Shown here piece after piece: positions 24,901 to 32,515 of a stretch of 64,000 bases of DNA. Position 1 is the stretch's first letter; each line of letters opens with the position of its first letter. Location of the stretch: contig CM055837.1 in the NCBI GenBank assembly GCA_029582265.1, positions 16,716,355 to 16,780,354 of the forward strand, read 5' to 3'. The position numbers and the translations under genes were made by a program. The stretch is from Zoroaster sp. YZ-2022 (Eukaryota > Echinodermata > Asteroidea > Forcipulatida > Zoroasteridae). The notes under the pieces are model-generated. The model ran no database searches and was not told the origin of the DNA. It saw nothing but the letters and a program-made list of their open reading frames with translations.

Positions 24901-24960
24901 TCGATGTCTAGCCTGGACAGCCCCGCTGCCAATTCTTTCCTCACAGAAATGAATCACTAA
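795..24960 (+). CDS. VPS13-family protein, C-terminal ten exons (partial gene)
   Basis: VPS13 proteins are bridge-like lipid-transfer proteins at organelle contact sites. Ten exons join in phase (795-921, 9575-9770, 10494-10569, 10815-10900, 11498-11575, 13456-13692, 14945-15093, 22234-22357, 23539-23595, 24871-24960), giving 405 codons plus TAA. Recognisable family blocks, in order, are VLGNPYGL and FFYEP, then [12 protein letters not shown], then the glycine/lysine-rich ATG2-C-like stretch ([31 protein letters not shown]), then the PH-like domain with LLTNKRILVLE. The [10 protein letters not shown] and PTGG pattern fits VPS13A/C better than VPS13B or VPS13D. Chorein and VAB regions would be encoded upstream, outside the window. 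All three large transposons in the locus lie in introns, so the reading frame is intact. Family assignment is firm; the paralogue is inferred. Confidence 0.93.
922..1523. other. Intron sequence left of the CACTA insertion
   Basis: AT-rich VPS13 intron. It holds a short pyrimidine-rich (CTCTGT/TCTGTTTG) stretch near 960-985 and otherwise only scattered short stop-limited frames. No gene, RNA or clear repeat was recognised. Confidence 0.6.
4014..5279 (+). repeat. Left half of the central satellite array, about 7 units of 185-190 bp
   Basis: The landmark CCATAATAATTTATTTTGTG recurs near 4014, 4199, 4385, 4569, 4757, 4948 and 5137. Every unit contains GTCGCGATATCATGAC or GTCAGCGATATCATGAC and TGAAAATAGGATTG. 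Units differ by small indels, mostly in A/T runs, so no frame is maintained. The polarity reverses at about 5280. Confidence 0.9.
5280..7289 (-). repeat. Right half of the central satellite array, about 11 units, inverted
   Basis: Same unit as 4014-5279 in reverse complement. The landmark TTATGGAGAAAATTG recurs near 5358, 5548, 5749, 5942, 6137, 6328, 6520, 6705, 6890 and 7090, with a truncated last unit at about 7269. This side has about four more units than the left, so the palindrome centre is not the midpoint of the element. Confidence 0.9.
9575..9770 (+). CDS. VPS13 exon b
   Basis: Acceptor TGTTACCAG ends at 9574 and donor GTAGGT starts at 9771. Encodes [15 protein letters not shown] through [15 protein letters not shown] to FFYEPYL. 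The DVLGNPYGL and FFYEP blocks are strongly conserved in VPS13 just before the ATG2-C-like part. It starts 91 bp right of the CACTA end, so the branch point and polypyrimidine tract survive. Confidence 0.93.
9771..10493. other. VPS13 intron
   Basis: AT-rich intron. From 10235 to 10385 the word TGCAACAA and its complement TTGTTGCA recur several times, including CTTGTTGCAT near 10370, forming a loose inverted repeat that may be a small MITE. No gene was seen. Confidence 0.5.
10494..10569 (+). CDS. VPS13 exon c
   Basis: Acceptor ATATTACAG, donor GTAAGT. Encodes [20 protein letters not shown] to HTV plus the first base of a glycine codon. The GAIQGP.EF.EG motif is a VPS13 hallmark. Confidence 0.93.
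10815..10900 (+). CDS. VPS13 exon d
   Basis: Acceptor TTTTTGTGTAG, donor GTAGGT. Encodes [18 protein letters not shown] to FDDDYRR. This is the GG..-..SK.T/GTLG..LA....D..Y segment that starts the ATG2-C-like helices. Confidence 0.92.
10901..11497. other. VPS13 intron
   Basis: AT-rich intron without recognised repeats. A 128-codon minus-strand frame at 10949-11335 shows no family resemblance and is judged spurious. Confidence 0.5.
11498..11575 (+). CDS. VPS13 exon e
   Basis: Acceptor TTTTTACAG, donor GTAAGG. Encodes [20 protein letters not shown] to GQGFVM, the basic linker before the GLSG..TSPIKGA helix. Two full codons at each border keep phase 0. Confidence 0.9.
11600..11905 (+). repeat. 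G-rich minisatellite in VPS13 intron
   Basis: About a dozen degenerate copies of a roughly 20-bp unit of the type GGGAGGGGCACACTGCCAAA. Nearly every unit has two or more runs of three to five Gs on the plus strand. The long overlapping frames on both strands here are a by-product of the repeat period and base bias, not genes. It starts 25 bp after a splice donor. Confidence 0.85.
11923..13255. mobile_element. 1.33-kb DNA element with 25-bp inverted ends
   Basis: Ends GTGACCCGCTCCGTCGAAAT (11923) and the exact complement ATTTCGACGGAGCGGGTCAC (13255), extending to about 25 bp (GTGACC...GAGAC). AAAT flanks both sides (11919-11922 and 13256-13259), a likely 4-bp target duplication. The interior has no convincing transposase; frames are under 80 codons. 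The short element at 31675-31940 has related ends. Superfamily not assigned. Confidence 0.75.
13456..13692 (+). CDS. VPS13 exon f
   Basis: Acceptor CGTATTTCAG, donor GTATGT; 79 whole codons. Contains [37 protein letters not shown] and IERATE, the most conserved VPS13/ATG2-like C-terminal block. In the family these amphipathic helices target lipid droplets and mitochondria (known for VPS13A/C). The exon then leads into [12 protein letters not shown]. Confidence 0.95.
13693..14944. other. VPS13 intron with one interspersed repeat
   Basis: Contains a repeat piece at about 13905-14030 (ACGATGTGACCAATGACATC, then TTTACAAAAGAGCC) that recurs inverted at about 40213-40310. The rest is AT-rich with no recognised gene. 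Short frames at 14286-14477 and 14633-14845 lack support. Confidence 0.55.
14945..15093 (+). CDS. VPS13 exon g (start of PH-like domain)
   Basis: Acceptor TTGTGTAG, donor GTATGT. Encodes [20 protein letters not shown] to VVLLTN plus AA of a lysine codon, completed by the G at 22234. This begins the C-terminal PH-like domain. The LTR retrotransposon lies in the intron that follows. Confidence 0.93.
15094..15514 (+). repeat. Degenerate TGAT-rich tandem repeat
   Basis: Dominated by TTGATTGATTGA-type runs, degraded throughout. At its right end a unit of about 54 bp (TTTGTATGCATCGATTG to ATCAATGAATT) occurs before the LTR element and again, slightly changed, right after it (from about 22152). So the retrotransposon entered an existing tandem duplication. 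Confidence 0.7.
15515..15931 (-). repeat. 3' LTR (417 bp, internally deleted)
   Basis: Matches the right LTR at both ends but lacks about 280 bp in the middle. The sequence jumps from AATTTTAAGGCATC directly to ATAGAGTCCACC, and ATC is shared at both edges of the gap, consistent with a microhomology deletion. Smaller losses occur near 15620-15640. Confidence 0.9.
15932..15946 (-). other. Polypurine tract
   Basis: On the minus strand the 15 bases before the 3' LTR read CACAGGGGAGGGCAG, a purine-rich primer site for plus-strand DNA synthesis placed exactly against the LTR. Confidence 0.75.
16346..17077 (-). pseudogene. pol: pol fragment: integrase C-terminal part
   Basis: Continues the integrase after a frameshift in the A8 run at 17020-17027. 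Reads [14 protein letters not shown], then [11 protein letters not shown], then [12 protein letters not shown], the GPY/F module that ends many Ty3/Gypsy integrases. The last 100 residues are acidic and low in complexity, with a basic end; no chromodomain is seen. The stop is TGA at 16346-16348. Confidence 0.85.
16965..17363 (-). pseudogene. pol: pol fragment: integrase core with catalytic Glu
   Basis: Reads [20 protein letters not shown], carrying the third acidic residue (E of LVERF) of the D,D-35-E integrase site, then the helix [12 protein letters not shown]. It overlaps the upstream frame by 13 bases, showing a small indel near 17355, and the next frame at the A8 run. These breaks separate the two Asp residues from the Glu. 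Confidence 0.88.
17351..20302 (-). pseudogene. pol: pol: protease, reverse transcriptase, RNase H, integrase N-terminal part
   Basis: The frame is open from 20302 and overlaps the end of gag by 55 bases in the -1 frame. The aspartic protease site [11 protein letters not shown] is near 20180. Reverse transcriptase shows [10 protein letters not shown] (about 19220) and the catalytic box VYLDDILIF (about 18930). RNase H starts at [14 protein letters not shown] (about 18490) with TDHGSLRWL. The integrase HHCC zinc finger spans [10 protein letters not shown] to CDACARR (about 17800-17675), then the first Asp (GIDIFGPLP, about 17590) and second Asp (HSDQGTNF, about 17400). It ends at a premature stop caused by an indel just before the catalytic Glu region. 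Confidence 0.93.
20245..21427 (-). pseudogene. gag: gag with zinc knuckle, one frameshift
   Basis: Start chosen at ATG 21427, just inside the primer site; the frame also runs open into the LTR, but that part would not be translated as Gag. The N-terminal half (to 20804) has a coiled helix ([14 protein letters not shown]) and capsid-like text ending LQERFSP. An indel near 20850 shifts to the frame 20868-20245, which continues [20 protein letters not shown]. It ends with the CCHC knuckle [14 protein letters not shown] (about 20360-20400) and a Ser/Asn-rich tail. Gag forms the particle and the knuckle binds RNA. Confidence 0.88.
21431..21448 (-). other. tRNA primer-binding site
   Basis: Four bases inside the 5' LTR, the minus strand reads TGGCGACCCTGCAAGGAT, beginning with TGG, which would pair with a tRNA 3' CCA. 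TGGCGACC starts are known in Gypsy-type elements primed by arginine tRNA, so tRNA-Arg is a plausible but unverified primer. Confidence 0.7.
21453..22151 (-). repeat. 5' LTR (699 bp, full length)
   Basis: Complete LTR with TGTAAC...GTTACA ends (plus-strand view). Shared blocks with the left LTR are nearly identical apart from the deletion in that copy. Differences such as CATCC versus CGTCC near the outer end indicate some age. Confidence 0.92.
22234..22357 (+). CDS. VPS13 exon h (PH-like domain)
   Basis: Acceptor TTTGTTCAG, 82 bp right of the LTR element; donor GTATAA. Encodes [19 protein letters not shown] to KILYKIQ, the strand-rich core of the PH-like domain (LLTNKRILVLE when joined to exon g). 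Confidence 0.93.
22452..23213. mobile_element. 762-bp inverted-repeat element (CCATGGAGG family), copy 1
   Basis: Starts CCATGGAGGAAGAAAACAGA and ends with its complement, terminal repeats about 29 bp, flanked by TAGTA on both sides (22447-22451 and 23214-23218). No coding frame. An inverted copy lies at 52865-53618 inside a hAT element. It lies in a VPS13 intron. Superfamily unknown. Confidence 0.85.
23251..23440 (+). repeat. MITE-like element, family 2 (AAAGGGACAATATTG ends), copy 1
   Basis: About 190 bp with inverted ends of the type AAAGGGACAATATTGTCA. The interior includes CTCACATGATAAGGTCACC and GCTGCTGCATAAATGA. Related copies are at 27095-27560 (interrupted), 31071-31266 and 39346-39563. 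Confidence 0.7.
23539..23595 (+). CDS. VPS13 exon i
   Basis: Acceptor TTTTATTTCAG, donor GTATGT. Encodes [19 protein letters not shown], 19 codons in phase 0, in the last strands of the PH-like domain. It is short, but its borders and phase fit both neighbours. Confidence 0.85.
23650..23945 (+). repeat. Tandem repeat, about 2.5 units of roughly 115 bp
   Basis: The phrase GCTTCTGACTAGCACCCCCA followed by GAACAAAGATA recurs near 23680, 23790 and 23910, with GAGTGATCCCCAGACTGCC between. Intronic, non-coding. Confidence 0.8.
23946..24870. other. VPS13 last intron, remainder
   Basis: AT-rich. Contains two blocks sharing CGGATACC/GGTACCCGGATACC near 24270-24310 and 24700-24720 that look like the eroded ends of a small element (about 24245-24730). 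No gene was seen. Confidence 0.45.
24871..24960 (+). CDS. VPS13 final coding exon
   Basis: Acceptor TTGTCTTTTACAG. Encodes [20 protein letters not shown] to EMNH then TAA. The W.L..F/L.EAL helix is the usual last helix of the PH-like domain. A GTGAGT at 24998 could be the donor of a 3'UTR intron. Confidence 0.9.
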   Translation, partial: WVLNKFEEALSMSSLDSPAANSFLTEMNH

Positions 24961-27094
24961 TCACTTATGACCAGGCTATGACAAGTCCTAAGTTTAGGTG
25001 AGTAATGTTATTATTAATATACCATCAATCCTGGTACTAAGAGCACCTAGGCAAAGCAAGCAAGTGATAAATGGGAGCTATGTATGATAACTTGTAAGCA
25101 CCAGTCTAAACTCAGACATTTCAGTATTGTTTCAGCTGTCTGCTGTACATAGGATTTGCTGCAATATACAGCATGCCAATTTTTAAGCATGCAAAATGAA
25201 ATAATATTATGTATTCATTAAACGCTAAAGTAATATTATATCAAAGACATGGAAAAAAGACATATAGGTTGGTTTAATGTGTGATGGTGAATTGTAGAAA
25301 TATAATGTGGACCCACCTAAACTTGTGTTGTCCTTTTTCTTATAATAGAATTTAACTGCGACAAATAGGAAAGCTTATTCTTGTTTTTAGCCACATTACA
25401 TTGTGGCCAGCCTTGTGTTCATTACGGATAGTCTTTTATTCTTGTGGCCAGCCACTTCACCATTGTGTCCATTTGTGGCCACTCTCTGTGCATTTGTGAC
25501 CACTATCTATGATTTCTTCAGATAGTTTGATCATCATATTATACAAACTGTGTATAAAAATCAATTAAATGAAAATATAGAAAAATTCCATTTTCTTTCC
25601 TAAAAGGGTAAAATCTCTATCTAGTTAACATGAAAACAGGAAATTAAAATAGTGCTGTATATAATGGATTTCACTGTACTCTGCAATTTTGGAATGAAAG
25701 ATAAGTGTACACTTGTTCAAATAACTTGTAAAATATCTGTATATCCTACTGCGAAAATTAGTGCCATGTGGACAGCTATTGGCAAAAGACAACGACAAAG
25801 TTCTCCAATTTTGATTTTTAAGTTAACCTTTTAATTACTTTAGTTTATATTTTTGTCTGATATAGTTATAGAAATGGTAGTTTATGATCTAGTTTGCTGC
25901 ATTAGATATATATTACTGAAATGTCCTTGGCAAAAAGGATATGAATGATGACAATGAAGGTTAATATATCAGTTTTTAGGTTTTAAATAGCACATTCCTG
26001 AAATAATAACTGCATGTTATTTCAAGTATTTTATGATATATATTTCCAAAATACACTGCGCGATTTATGAGTAATATTGGTCTATAGCGAATATATTGCA
26101 CTGAAAAAAGTATTAATTGGTTCTAATCATGATGTTTATTGGTTCTAAGCATGATATTAATTGGTTCTAAGCATGATTTTAATCTGGGATTAAGGTAAGG
26201 TCGTTGTAATAGTACTGTGGAACTGATAAAACACAGTACTCATGAGTTTTTAGTTGATAGTTCCGATTGTACGGACATATACTAGTGAAATGGATCAAGT
26301 ATTAGAACTTGGTTCTTAGCATGGTTTTTACATACAAATATGTACTATTTACAAGTAATTCATGATTTGCCAGTACAAGTAGGTTCTAAGCATGATGCAT
26401 TTATAGGCAAATTTATTTTGCATAGATTTGTTGTACCACAAAACTATTACTTTGACAGTAAAACTATAATCTGCCAAAGCATGGTAATAAAAATGGTAAT
26501 TTTACCCATTGGTAAAATGATATATTTAGAAACCAACCTGTGAAAGATTTAGCTTATTCCGTAGCTGTTAAAGAGAAAATAGTGAAACTGCATTCAGGTT
26601 TGGTTGTATGTATTCTAAAATGGAAATAGCTCTCAATCGAGATCCATTTTAGGTTTGAATTAGAATTGTCAGATGGAATAACTTCTCAGGATGTTTGGTA
26701 CCATTACCATCTTACAACCAAGTAAGCTTTAGATAATAATCCATTGAGTTTGTTTGTTGTGTTTTTACCAATGGTAATAACATTAATGGTAATTACCAAT
26801 GGTAATAACATTCAGCCAGATGATTGCAGGAGGTTAAAGAGCTGATGAACCAATCAAGTTTCAGTTGATCAAAAATATTTATTAGTTCATAAAAACTGGA
26901 TGAATACTTGCATTTTATGTCAAATTATTGTCTATAGCTGAAAATTTTAAACAATGGTTTGACCATGGGGAAACCATTTTATATTAATGTACATGAAATA
27001 CCTGTATGTTTCTATATTCTTTTTGCCTGAAACAAAAATACTATCACAGAAACTGTTATAATTCCATTTGATGACCAAGATTAACAGTATTTTA
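24961..27094. other. 3' flank or 3'UTR of VPS13; no further gene seen
   Basis: AT-rich, without a clear poly(A) site assignment. It includes three to four copies of a roughly 25-bp unit TATTAATTGGTTCTAAGCAT at 26108-26180, with stray relatives to 26395. Paired TACCAATGGTAATAACATT-type words occur at 26460-26815. No coding frame with family resemblance. Confidence 0.5.
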
Positions 27095-27560
27095 GTGACA
27101 ATATCGTCATGATCAACATGATTATCAAGGGCATGGAATCAGAGTGCTAATTGCTCGTGTTAAGGATATATACTTAGCCAAATTTTTGGAAGAAAGATTT
27201 TTGAAAAAAATGCAAGGCTTACCCCTTGCACTTTTGTCAAATTTTGACCAAAATTGTTTGTTCTAAAAAATTGTCATAAACTTGATTTAGACCGGGTAAA
27301 GGCCTAAATATGTCCTTAGGGATATATACTCAGCCAACTTGAAGCAAATCTGGAGGAAAAAAATTAATGACAATTTTTGGAAAATTGCAAGACTTACCCC
27401 TTGCAATTTTGTCTAATTTTGACCAAAATTGTTTGTTTCCAAAAAATTGTCATAAACTTTATTTAGACCACTCGCTGAGTTCATCTTAAGCTCAAACACT
27501 GGTTCCATGCCTCGTTGAAAGTCTGCTCTGATTGTGGTGATATTGTCCCTTTAATAGTTA
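27095..27560 (+). repeat. Family 2 MITE split by a tandem duplication
   Basis: The left part (27095-27165, GTGACAATATCGTCATGATC) and the right part (27475-27560, TCTGCTCTGATTGTGGTGATA then TTGTCCCTTT) belong to one MITE. The middle (27175-27474) is two copies of a roughly 165-bp unit with TGCAAGRCTTACCCCTTGCA and TTTTGACCAAAATTGTTTG. The same GCAAGACTTACCCCTTG motif recurs at 29990-30015 and 30690-30990. Confidence 0.6.
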
Positions 27561-27790
27561 GTAATTTCCATTGTCGGTGTTTATATTTTTGTGTTCAATA
27601 TTTTTGTTGTGTAACTTGCTTTTAGGTTTAGAGTTGATGTCCTAATTCCCTGTTGTATCATGACATTGTTTAGTGTTTACATATTTGTTTGCAGAAATGG
27701 GTTGGGTTGTATACTTTTTATTCCGTTCTCTGATCCATTCTATGATTAGTTATAAACTTGATGAATTGGAAGTGAAATACTCAATTTCAG

Positions 27791-27940
27791 GGGCGTGATA
27801 TGGCCTGGGTCTCCCTTTGGTCTGGAGGACAAAGCCTCCTGAACCTCCTGGATTTACAGACTCTCCACATCCACACAAACAAGAAACTAGAGGTTTGGAC
27901 ACAATACAGACTACTTATCTTCTTTCAAGAATATTCTGAG
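27791..27940 (+). CDS. Exon-like segment, unidentified (low confidence)
   Basis: Follows TCAATTTCAG and is followed by GTAAAG at 27941. Reads RDMAWVSLWSGGQSLLNLLD, then LQTLHIHTNKKLE and on to EYSE without a stop. The V/W-V-S-x-W-S-G-G pattern with a following DLQTL resembles a beta-propeller blade, but no family is recognised and partner exons were not found. The polypyrimidine tract is weak. Confidence 0.25.
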
Positions 27941-30366
27941 GTAAAGGGAGATTTGAAAAAAATCCTGAGAAATCAGGCCTGCAATTTTGTTTAGGGACAC
28001 ATCCTGAAGCAGGTATGGAAAATAGAGGGGGGATTCCCTCCCCAACCCCCTCCCCCTCCAAAAAAAAAAATAAAAATGTTGTTTCGTCTGTGGTTATTGA
28101 TCCAAGTAATGGCATATAGGTTGGCAAATCTTGATGGGTTTCATATACATGTATAGGGGATTGATACTCATCAGTGATATTGTATTATCGGTTCAAATCG
28201 TGTTATTTATGCAAAGGTTTGAAGTCTTGCATGGTAGAAAATATAATCTAGTAAGGTTTGCAGTAATTTGTTAAGTGTACTTGCTGCAATATGTTCTCCT
28301 TTGTTAACATAAACAATCTGTGACCAAAAACTGCTTTATGAATACATGTACATGTATATCTTGGCGTGTGATGCAGAAATAATTTCCTGATTAAAAAAAT
28401 CAATAATTTTTTTATCGCAGTGTAAACATGCTAAATAATTTTAACTCATTTTTAATACATTATCTTGCATGGCAGTTGCAGCATTTCACAAAACTGTTTA
28501 TAAAATTTGATGTATTTGTATCCAAGCAGACCTAATTTTGTTTGTAATGTGTGGCAAATATTGTGTTCGTGTTTCCGTTGTTTAGATTTGAATGTACCAT
28601 GTATTACCACTAGCAAGATGCTCATTTATATTTGTATTATAATGTAATACAGTTGTACTAGGAGCAAATCTGATCAATGAGGTATTGTAAAGTCTGGTTG
28701 TGAATGGTCAATGGGTTCCTCATTTACATATTGATGGTGTCCAAGGTTACAGAATTACACAAGCAAATTGGGGCAAGAGGGTTTCAATCAGGATAATCTT
28801 CCAAGAGGGATAGTCTTCAAGGAGTTTCCTGATTGGGGCATATTGGTATCCTCATTGGGAGAATAGGGTTTCAATCAGGATAAAAGTATATCTACCAGTT
28901 GGGATAGTATAGTTGATATCAATCCTGTGAGCTTTCATATGGTGTATACCTTAATATTAAGCGTTAACAAATCTGTAGCATAACTACCCATTGATATGAC
29001 ATAATCATACTCTTTCATATTTGCAAACTGATGCCATTTTTGTTTATTTGAACATTGAATCATTCAGAATAATTCTTATAATTGTGCGTTAAAATTGTAC
29101 ACAAGAACCTTTATAAATACAATGTAAGCCCTGTGTATTACAATTGGTGACATGTAGAATCTGTAAGTAATTCATTGTTTTTGCAGCATTGGTTTAATCA
29201 ACCAGAGGTAGAATATGGCATACTAAGGAAACATTTAAATATAATATTATTACCCACTTACCATAACTGTAGTGTATGTTCTCAGTACAAGCTGTAAGAA
29301 TGTGAACACAGAGTCAAAAGACAACTATTTATAGACCAATTGGTTCATGCAAGCATGCTGTGCATACACGCATTCAAAGGCGTGGTATGATCACGCACAG
29401 TGCGCATATATAAACTAATGAGTGACCTTCGTTTGCCTCTGAATGAGGGCGCTCTTCATTTTGTGACATCATATGCATATATCCTCTTTTCATACGTGTA
29501 ATCAACTTCCCAAATTGTGACTGACTCTGGCAAAACCCTAAACTTGGACCCAGCTTTTCGGAGTGACCTCCCAAATTTATCGTGAAAATTAACAATGTTC
29601 CCAACAACGTTTCAGGATTTTTCTTTTTCCATCAAAATCTAGAGAAAAATGCTCTAACTCTACATGGTCCCTGGTCCCTGGTCCCTGGGGTCTCATGGAT
29701 GTTACGCATTATGGTACATGCCGAGAAGTTTCGTGTTTTGCCAGAGCGGGTTCACAATTAACACCAATCAAACCAATCAAACAAATCAAAGTTACAGCAA
29801 ATTTACACCACAACATAATTATAGTGGTGTAAAAGAAGTATAACCCCAACTTTAGAAATACATATTTCAAAAAGTTTTTCATCAGACACATTAGCAGTAA
29901 TTTAGTTTTTCATTTCTGGAATGAGACATATCTAAGTATTTCTTTTCCTTACAGAGACAATTTGAAAGCCTTGAGCCATTATTTGGAAAAATGCAAGGCT
30001 TACCCCTTGTGATTTTTCCCATTTTTTTCAAAAATTATTTTGCTTTGAATTCTGACTGGATAACTGTTAATACACTCCATATATTCAAATACCAACTGTT
30101 ATCATTATATTCTTTTGTTGTGCAATATCATTATACAAATATATATTGGAAATAAATTTCAACGCTGTGAATAAAAAATATTTTTTGTTGTGTCTTATTT
30201 AAATATAAGTATTGATTGAATGAGTTAATCATAGACTATATAAGCTGTCCATCATTTCACAAAACTGCAGGCGTGGAATTTCACGGAGGCCATGGGTGTA
30301 GTCTTGGCCTCCCTTAAAAATGTTCTCCTAGACTGTATGCTTTTCTCGTGGAAGAGCCCACTCTAC
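27941..30366. other. Intergenic or UTR sequence without recognised gene
   Basis: AT-rich. Includes TGGTCCCTGGTCCCTGGTCC at 29667-29690, a TTACAG acceptor-like site at 29954 followed by a short open stretch, one GCAAGGCTTACCCCTTG unit at 29993, and AATAAA signals near 30150-30170 that could end a transcript. Confidence 0.4.
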
Positions 30367-30547
30367 ATCAATTTCACAGAGCTGCTAAGCAGATTAAAAA
30401 AATTGCTTACCAGAAAAATTTGCTTAGTGGATTTCTTTGGTTTCTTTCATACAAAATGTATGCATTTTGGCTGGTAGTCTGTTTTATACTACTACTAAAA
30501 TATTTGCTTAGCGTAATTTTATGCTTAGCAGCTCTGTGAAATTGGCC
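30367..30547. repeat. MITE with TTTCACAGAGCTGCTAAGCA ends
   Basis: Begins CAATTTCACAGAGCTGCTAA and ends with the exact complement TTAGCAGCTCTGTGAAATTG, 181 bp overall. The interior contains further TTGCTTAC/TTGCTTAG words. Elements with very similar ends are, to my recollection, common in ambulacrarian genomes. Confidence 0.8.
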
Positions 30548-30689
30548 CCAGGACAATTTGTGGCCTTTACAAGAGTGGAATTCTAGGCCTGATAGGCTCG
30601 TACATTATGTTTTTCATGTACGGTACGCATGCATGGGACGACCCACTTATCTCTATGGTAAACACCATTTAAAATGCCTGTGTGTATTT

Positions 30690-30990
30690 GATTTTGATTT
30701 TTTATAGAAAATGGGTATAATTTGCAAAAATCTTGATGAAAAAAATTGGCAAGACTTACCCCCTTGGGATTTTAATTTTTTGTAGAAAATGGTATAATTT
30801 GCCATAATTTAGAACACAAAATTTGCAAGACTTACACCTTGTGATTTTTTTCATTTTGTTCATATAATTTGCCAAAAGTTTGATAACAAAAATTGGCAAG
30901 ACTTACCCCCTTGTGATTTTTTTATTTTTTTGTAGAAAATGGGTATAATTTGCCAAAATCTTGACAAAAACTTGCAAGACTTACCAAGAA
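30690..30990 (+). repeat. Tandem repeat with GGCAAGACTTACCCCCTTG motif
   Basis: Four degenerate units, each with GAAAATGGGTATAATTTGC, then CTTGA...AAAA, then GGCAAGACTTACCCCCTTG and a T-run. Same motif as in 27175-27474 and 29993-30015. Confidence 0.7.
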
Positions 30991-31070
30991 ATACTTCAAA
31001 TTAATTTTTATATCACATTAAACCATTACTTAATTTAATTCATTTGGATGGTAGTAAATGATCACTAACT

Positions 31071-31266
31071 TAAATGGACAATATTGTCATGATCAGAGCA
31101 GACTTTCAACATGGCATGGAAATTGGTTCAAGATGAACACCGTGACTAAAAAATAACGCTCATTTATGCAGCAGCATCGGTAATATAACCTCATGTGGAG
31201 TATTATTTCACTCATCAAGTTAATCTAAAAATAGCACTCCGATTCCATGCCCTGTTGATCATCATG
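31071..31266 (-). repeat. Family 2 MITE, copy 3
   Basis: Contains GGACAATATTGTCATGATCA, TTTATGCAGCAGCATCGGT and CTCATGTGGAGTATTATTTC. It is inverted relative to the copies at 23251 and 39346, judged by the ATGCAGCAGC block. Confidence 0.65.
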
Positions 31267-31289
31267 AAGTTTTCCCTAAAAATTACCAA

Positions 31290-31505
31290 AGGTGTCACTC
31301 CTTAACCCTAACCCCCTAGGTATTCTGGCTAGGAACCTTCCTTAATCCTCCAAAATCCTCCGGTGCACTTTTGGAAACATCTTCAGCACTTATGGCCTGT
31401 ACTTCTTGCCAGGTAGTAATTTTGTCCCATTTGAAGAGGTGAAAGTACCAGTTTCCAAAAGTGCTGAATTTAAAAGAAAGTGCCCTTTGGAGGATTTAGG
31501 GTATT
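31290..31505. repeat. CCTCCAAAATCCTCC-family element, short copy
   Basis: Opens with CCTTAACCCTAACCCCCTAG, then TAATCCTCCAAAATCCTCCG, and closes with TTTGGAGGATTTAGGGTATT. Related to 39723-40106, 42560-42862 and part of 49670-49755. Confidence 0.6.
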
Positions 31506-31674
31506 AATTATAACATTGCGTGATCATTCTATCAACTTCACTAAGTACAATTCTATGAATTATTGGAGAGGTGGACTTATCCCCCAAGATCACTACAATA
31601 AATTAATAAATTGCTTTTCCACAGTGCAGATTCGACAAGGAGGACAAGGTTGATCACCTCTCAGTTATTTTTAC

Positions 31675-31940
31675 ATGACCAAATGTCTGTGAAAATGAAT
31701 CACAAGTCACAAATTTGAAAAATTGTGATTGCTATGTGGCTTATATATATTTATATTTGATTGAAATTGACATAAATTTCAAATATTAAACTCAAAGATT
31801 TTTTTTGTGAGTGTCATTTGTTTTCATTTTGGATGGCATATCTCACACACCTCTAACATACCAAATTATGGCTGATGGTGTACTCTTTCCAGCCACATAG
31901 AAATTTGCGACTTGTGACTCATTTTCACAGAGCGGGTCAC
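31675..31940. repeat. MITE with TGACC...CTGTGAAAATGAATC ends
   Basis: Left end TGACCAAATGTCTGTGAAAA, right end complement of GTGACCCGCTCTGTGAAAAT. The interior repeats CACAAGTCACAAATT near both ends. The right end shares GAGCGGGTCAC with the 11923-13255 element. Confidence 0.65.
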
Positions 31941-32134
31941 AAATAAAGAATTATTTTTGAAGGGTATAATATTGGTAATGTTGGCAAAACTATTCCTAAG
32001 CATTTGTTTACTCTCTCTTTAAATAAATAAATAATATATATATAAAACAATCAAACTGTGAAAGTTTCAGCTTATTATGTTGTGTTTACAAGAAAATAGT
32101 AAAATTACATTCAGATATTTTCTTCTCGTACTAA

Positions 32135-32515
32135 ACACCTCACAAAAAGAAAGTCCCCACCTGTATGACCACTTGGCAAATGAACATTTCAATAATGAGG
32201 TCTTTAGTTTAAAAGTGCTCCAAGACAATATGTAACAGACAAATAAAGCTGATGACAAAAGGGATAACCCATTTTTCTTGAGTTCAGGGGCGTTATTTTG
32301 AGCCACAATGCAAAGTTGTGAGAAATGAACAGGTACCCCCACACAATCAACCGAGTTGTGTGCACTGATGCGCAACGTTATCCGCACAAATCTTGCTTGC
32401 AACATGTGTGTCGATGATCAGGCTAAATCGTCATATCATGTTTATGCTCATAAGTCTCTAAAATTTAAAAATATTTTTAAAACATACAGGTGGGGACTTT
32501 CTTTTTGTGAGGTGT
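32135..32515. repeat. 381-bp MITE with CACCTCACAAAAAGAAAG ends
   Basis: The left end ACACCTCACAAAAAGAAAGT continues as CCCCACCTGTATG, and the right end is its exact complement (about 33 bp of terminal repeat). The 112-codon minus-strand frame (32067-32405) crosses the left boundary and is not judged a gene. Confidence 0.85.

Noticed and set aside
31625..31678. Possible terminal exon after TTTTCCACAG (reads CRFDKEDKVDHLSVIFT, stop)
   Set aside because: The stop codon coincides with the end of a MITE at 31675 and no upstream partner exon is credible.
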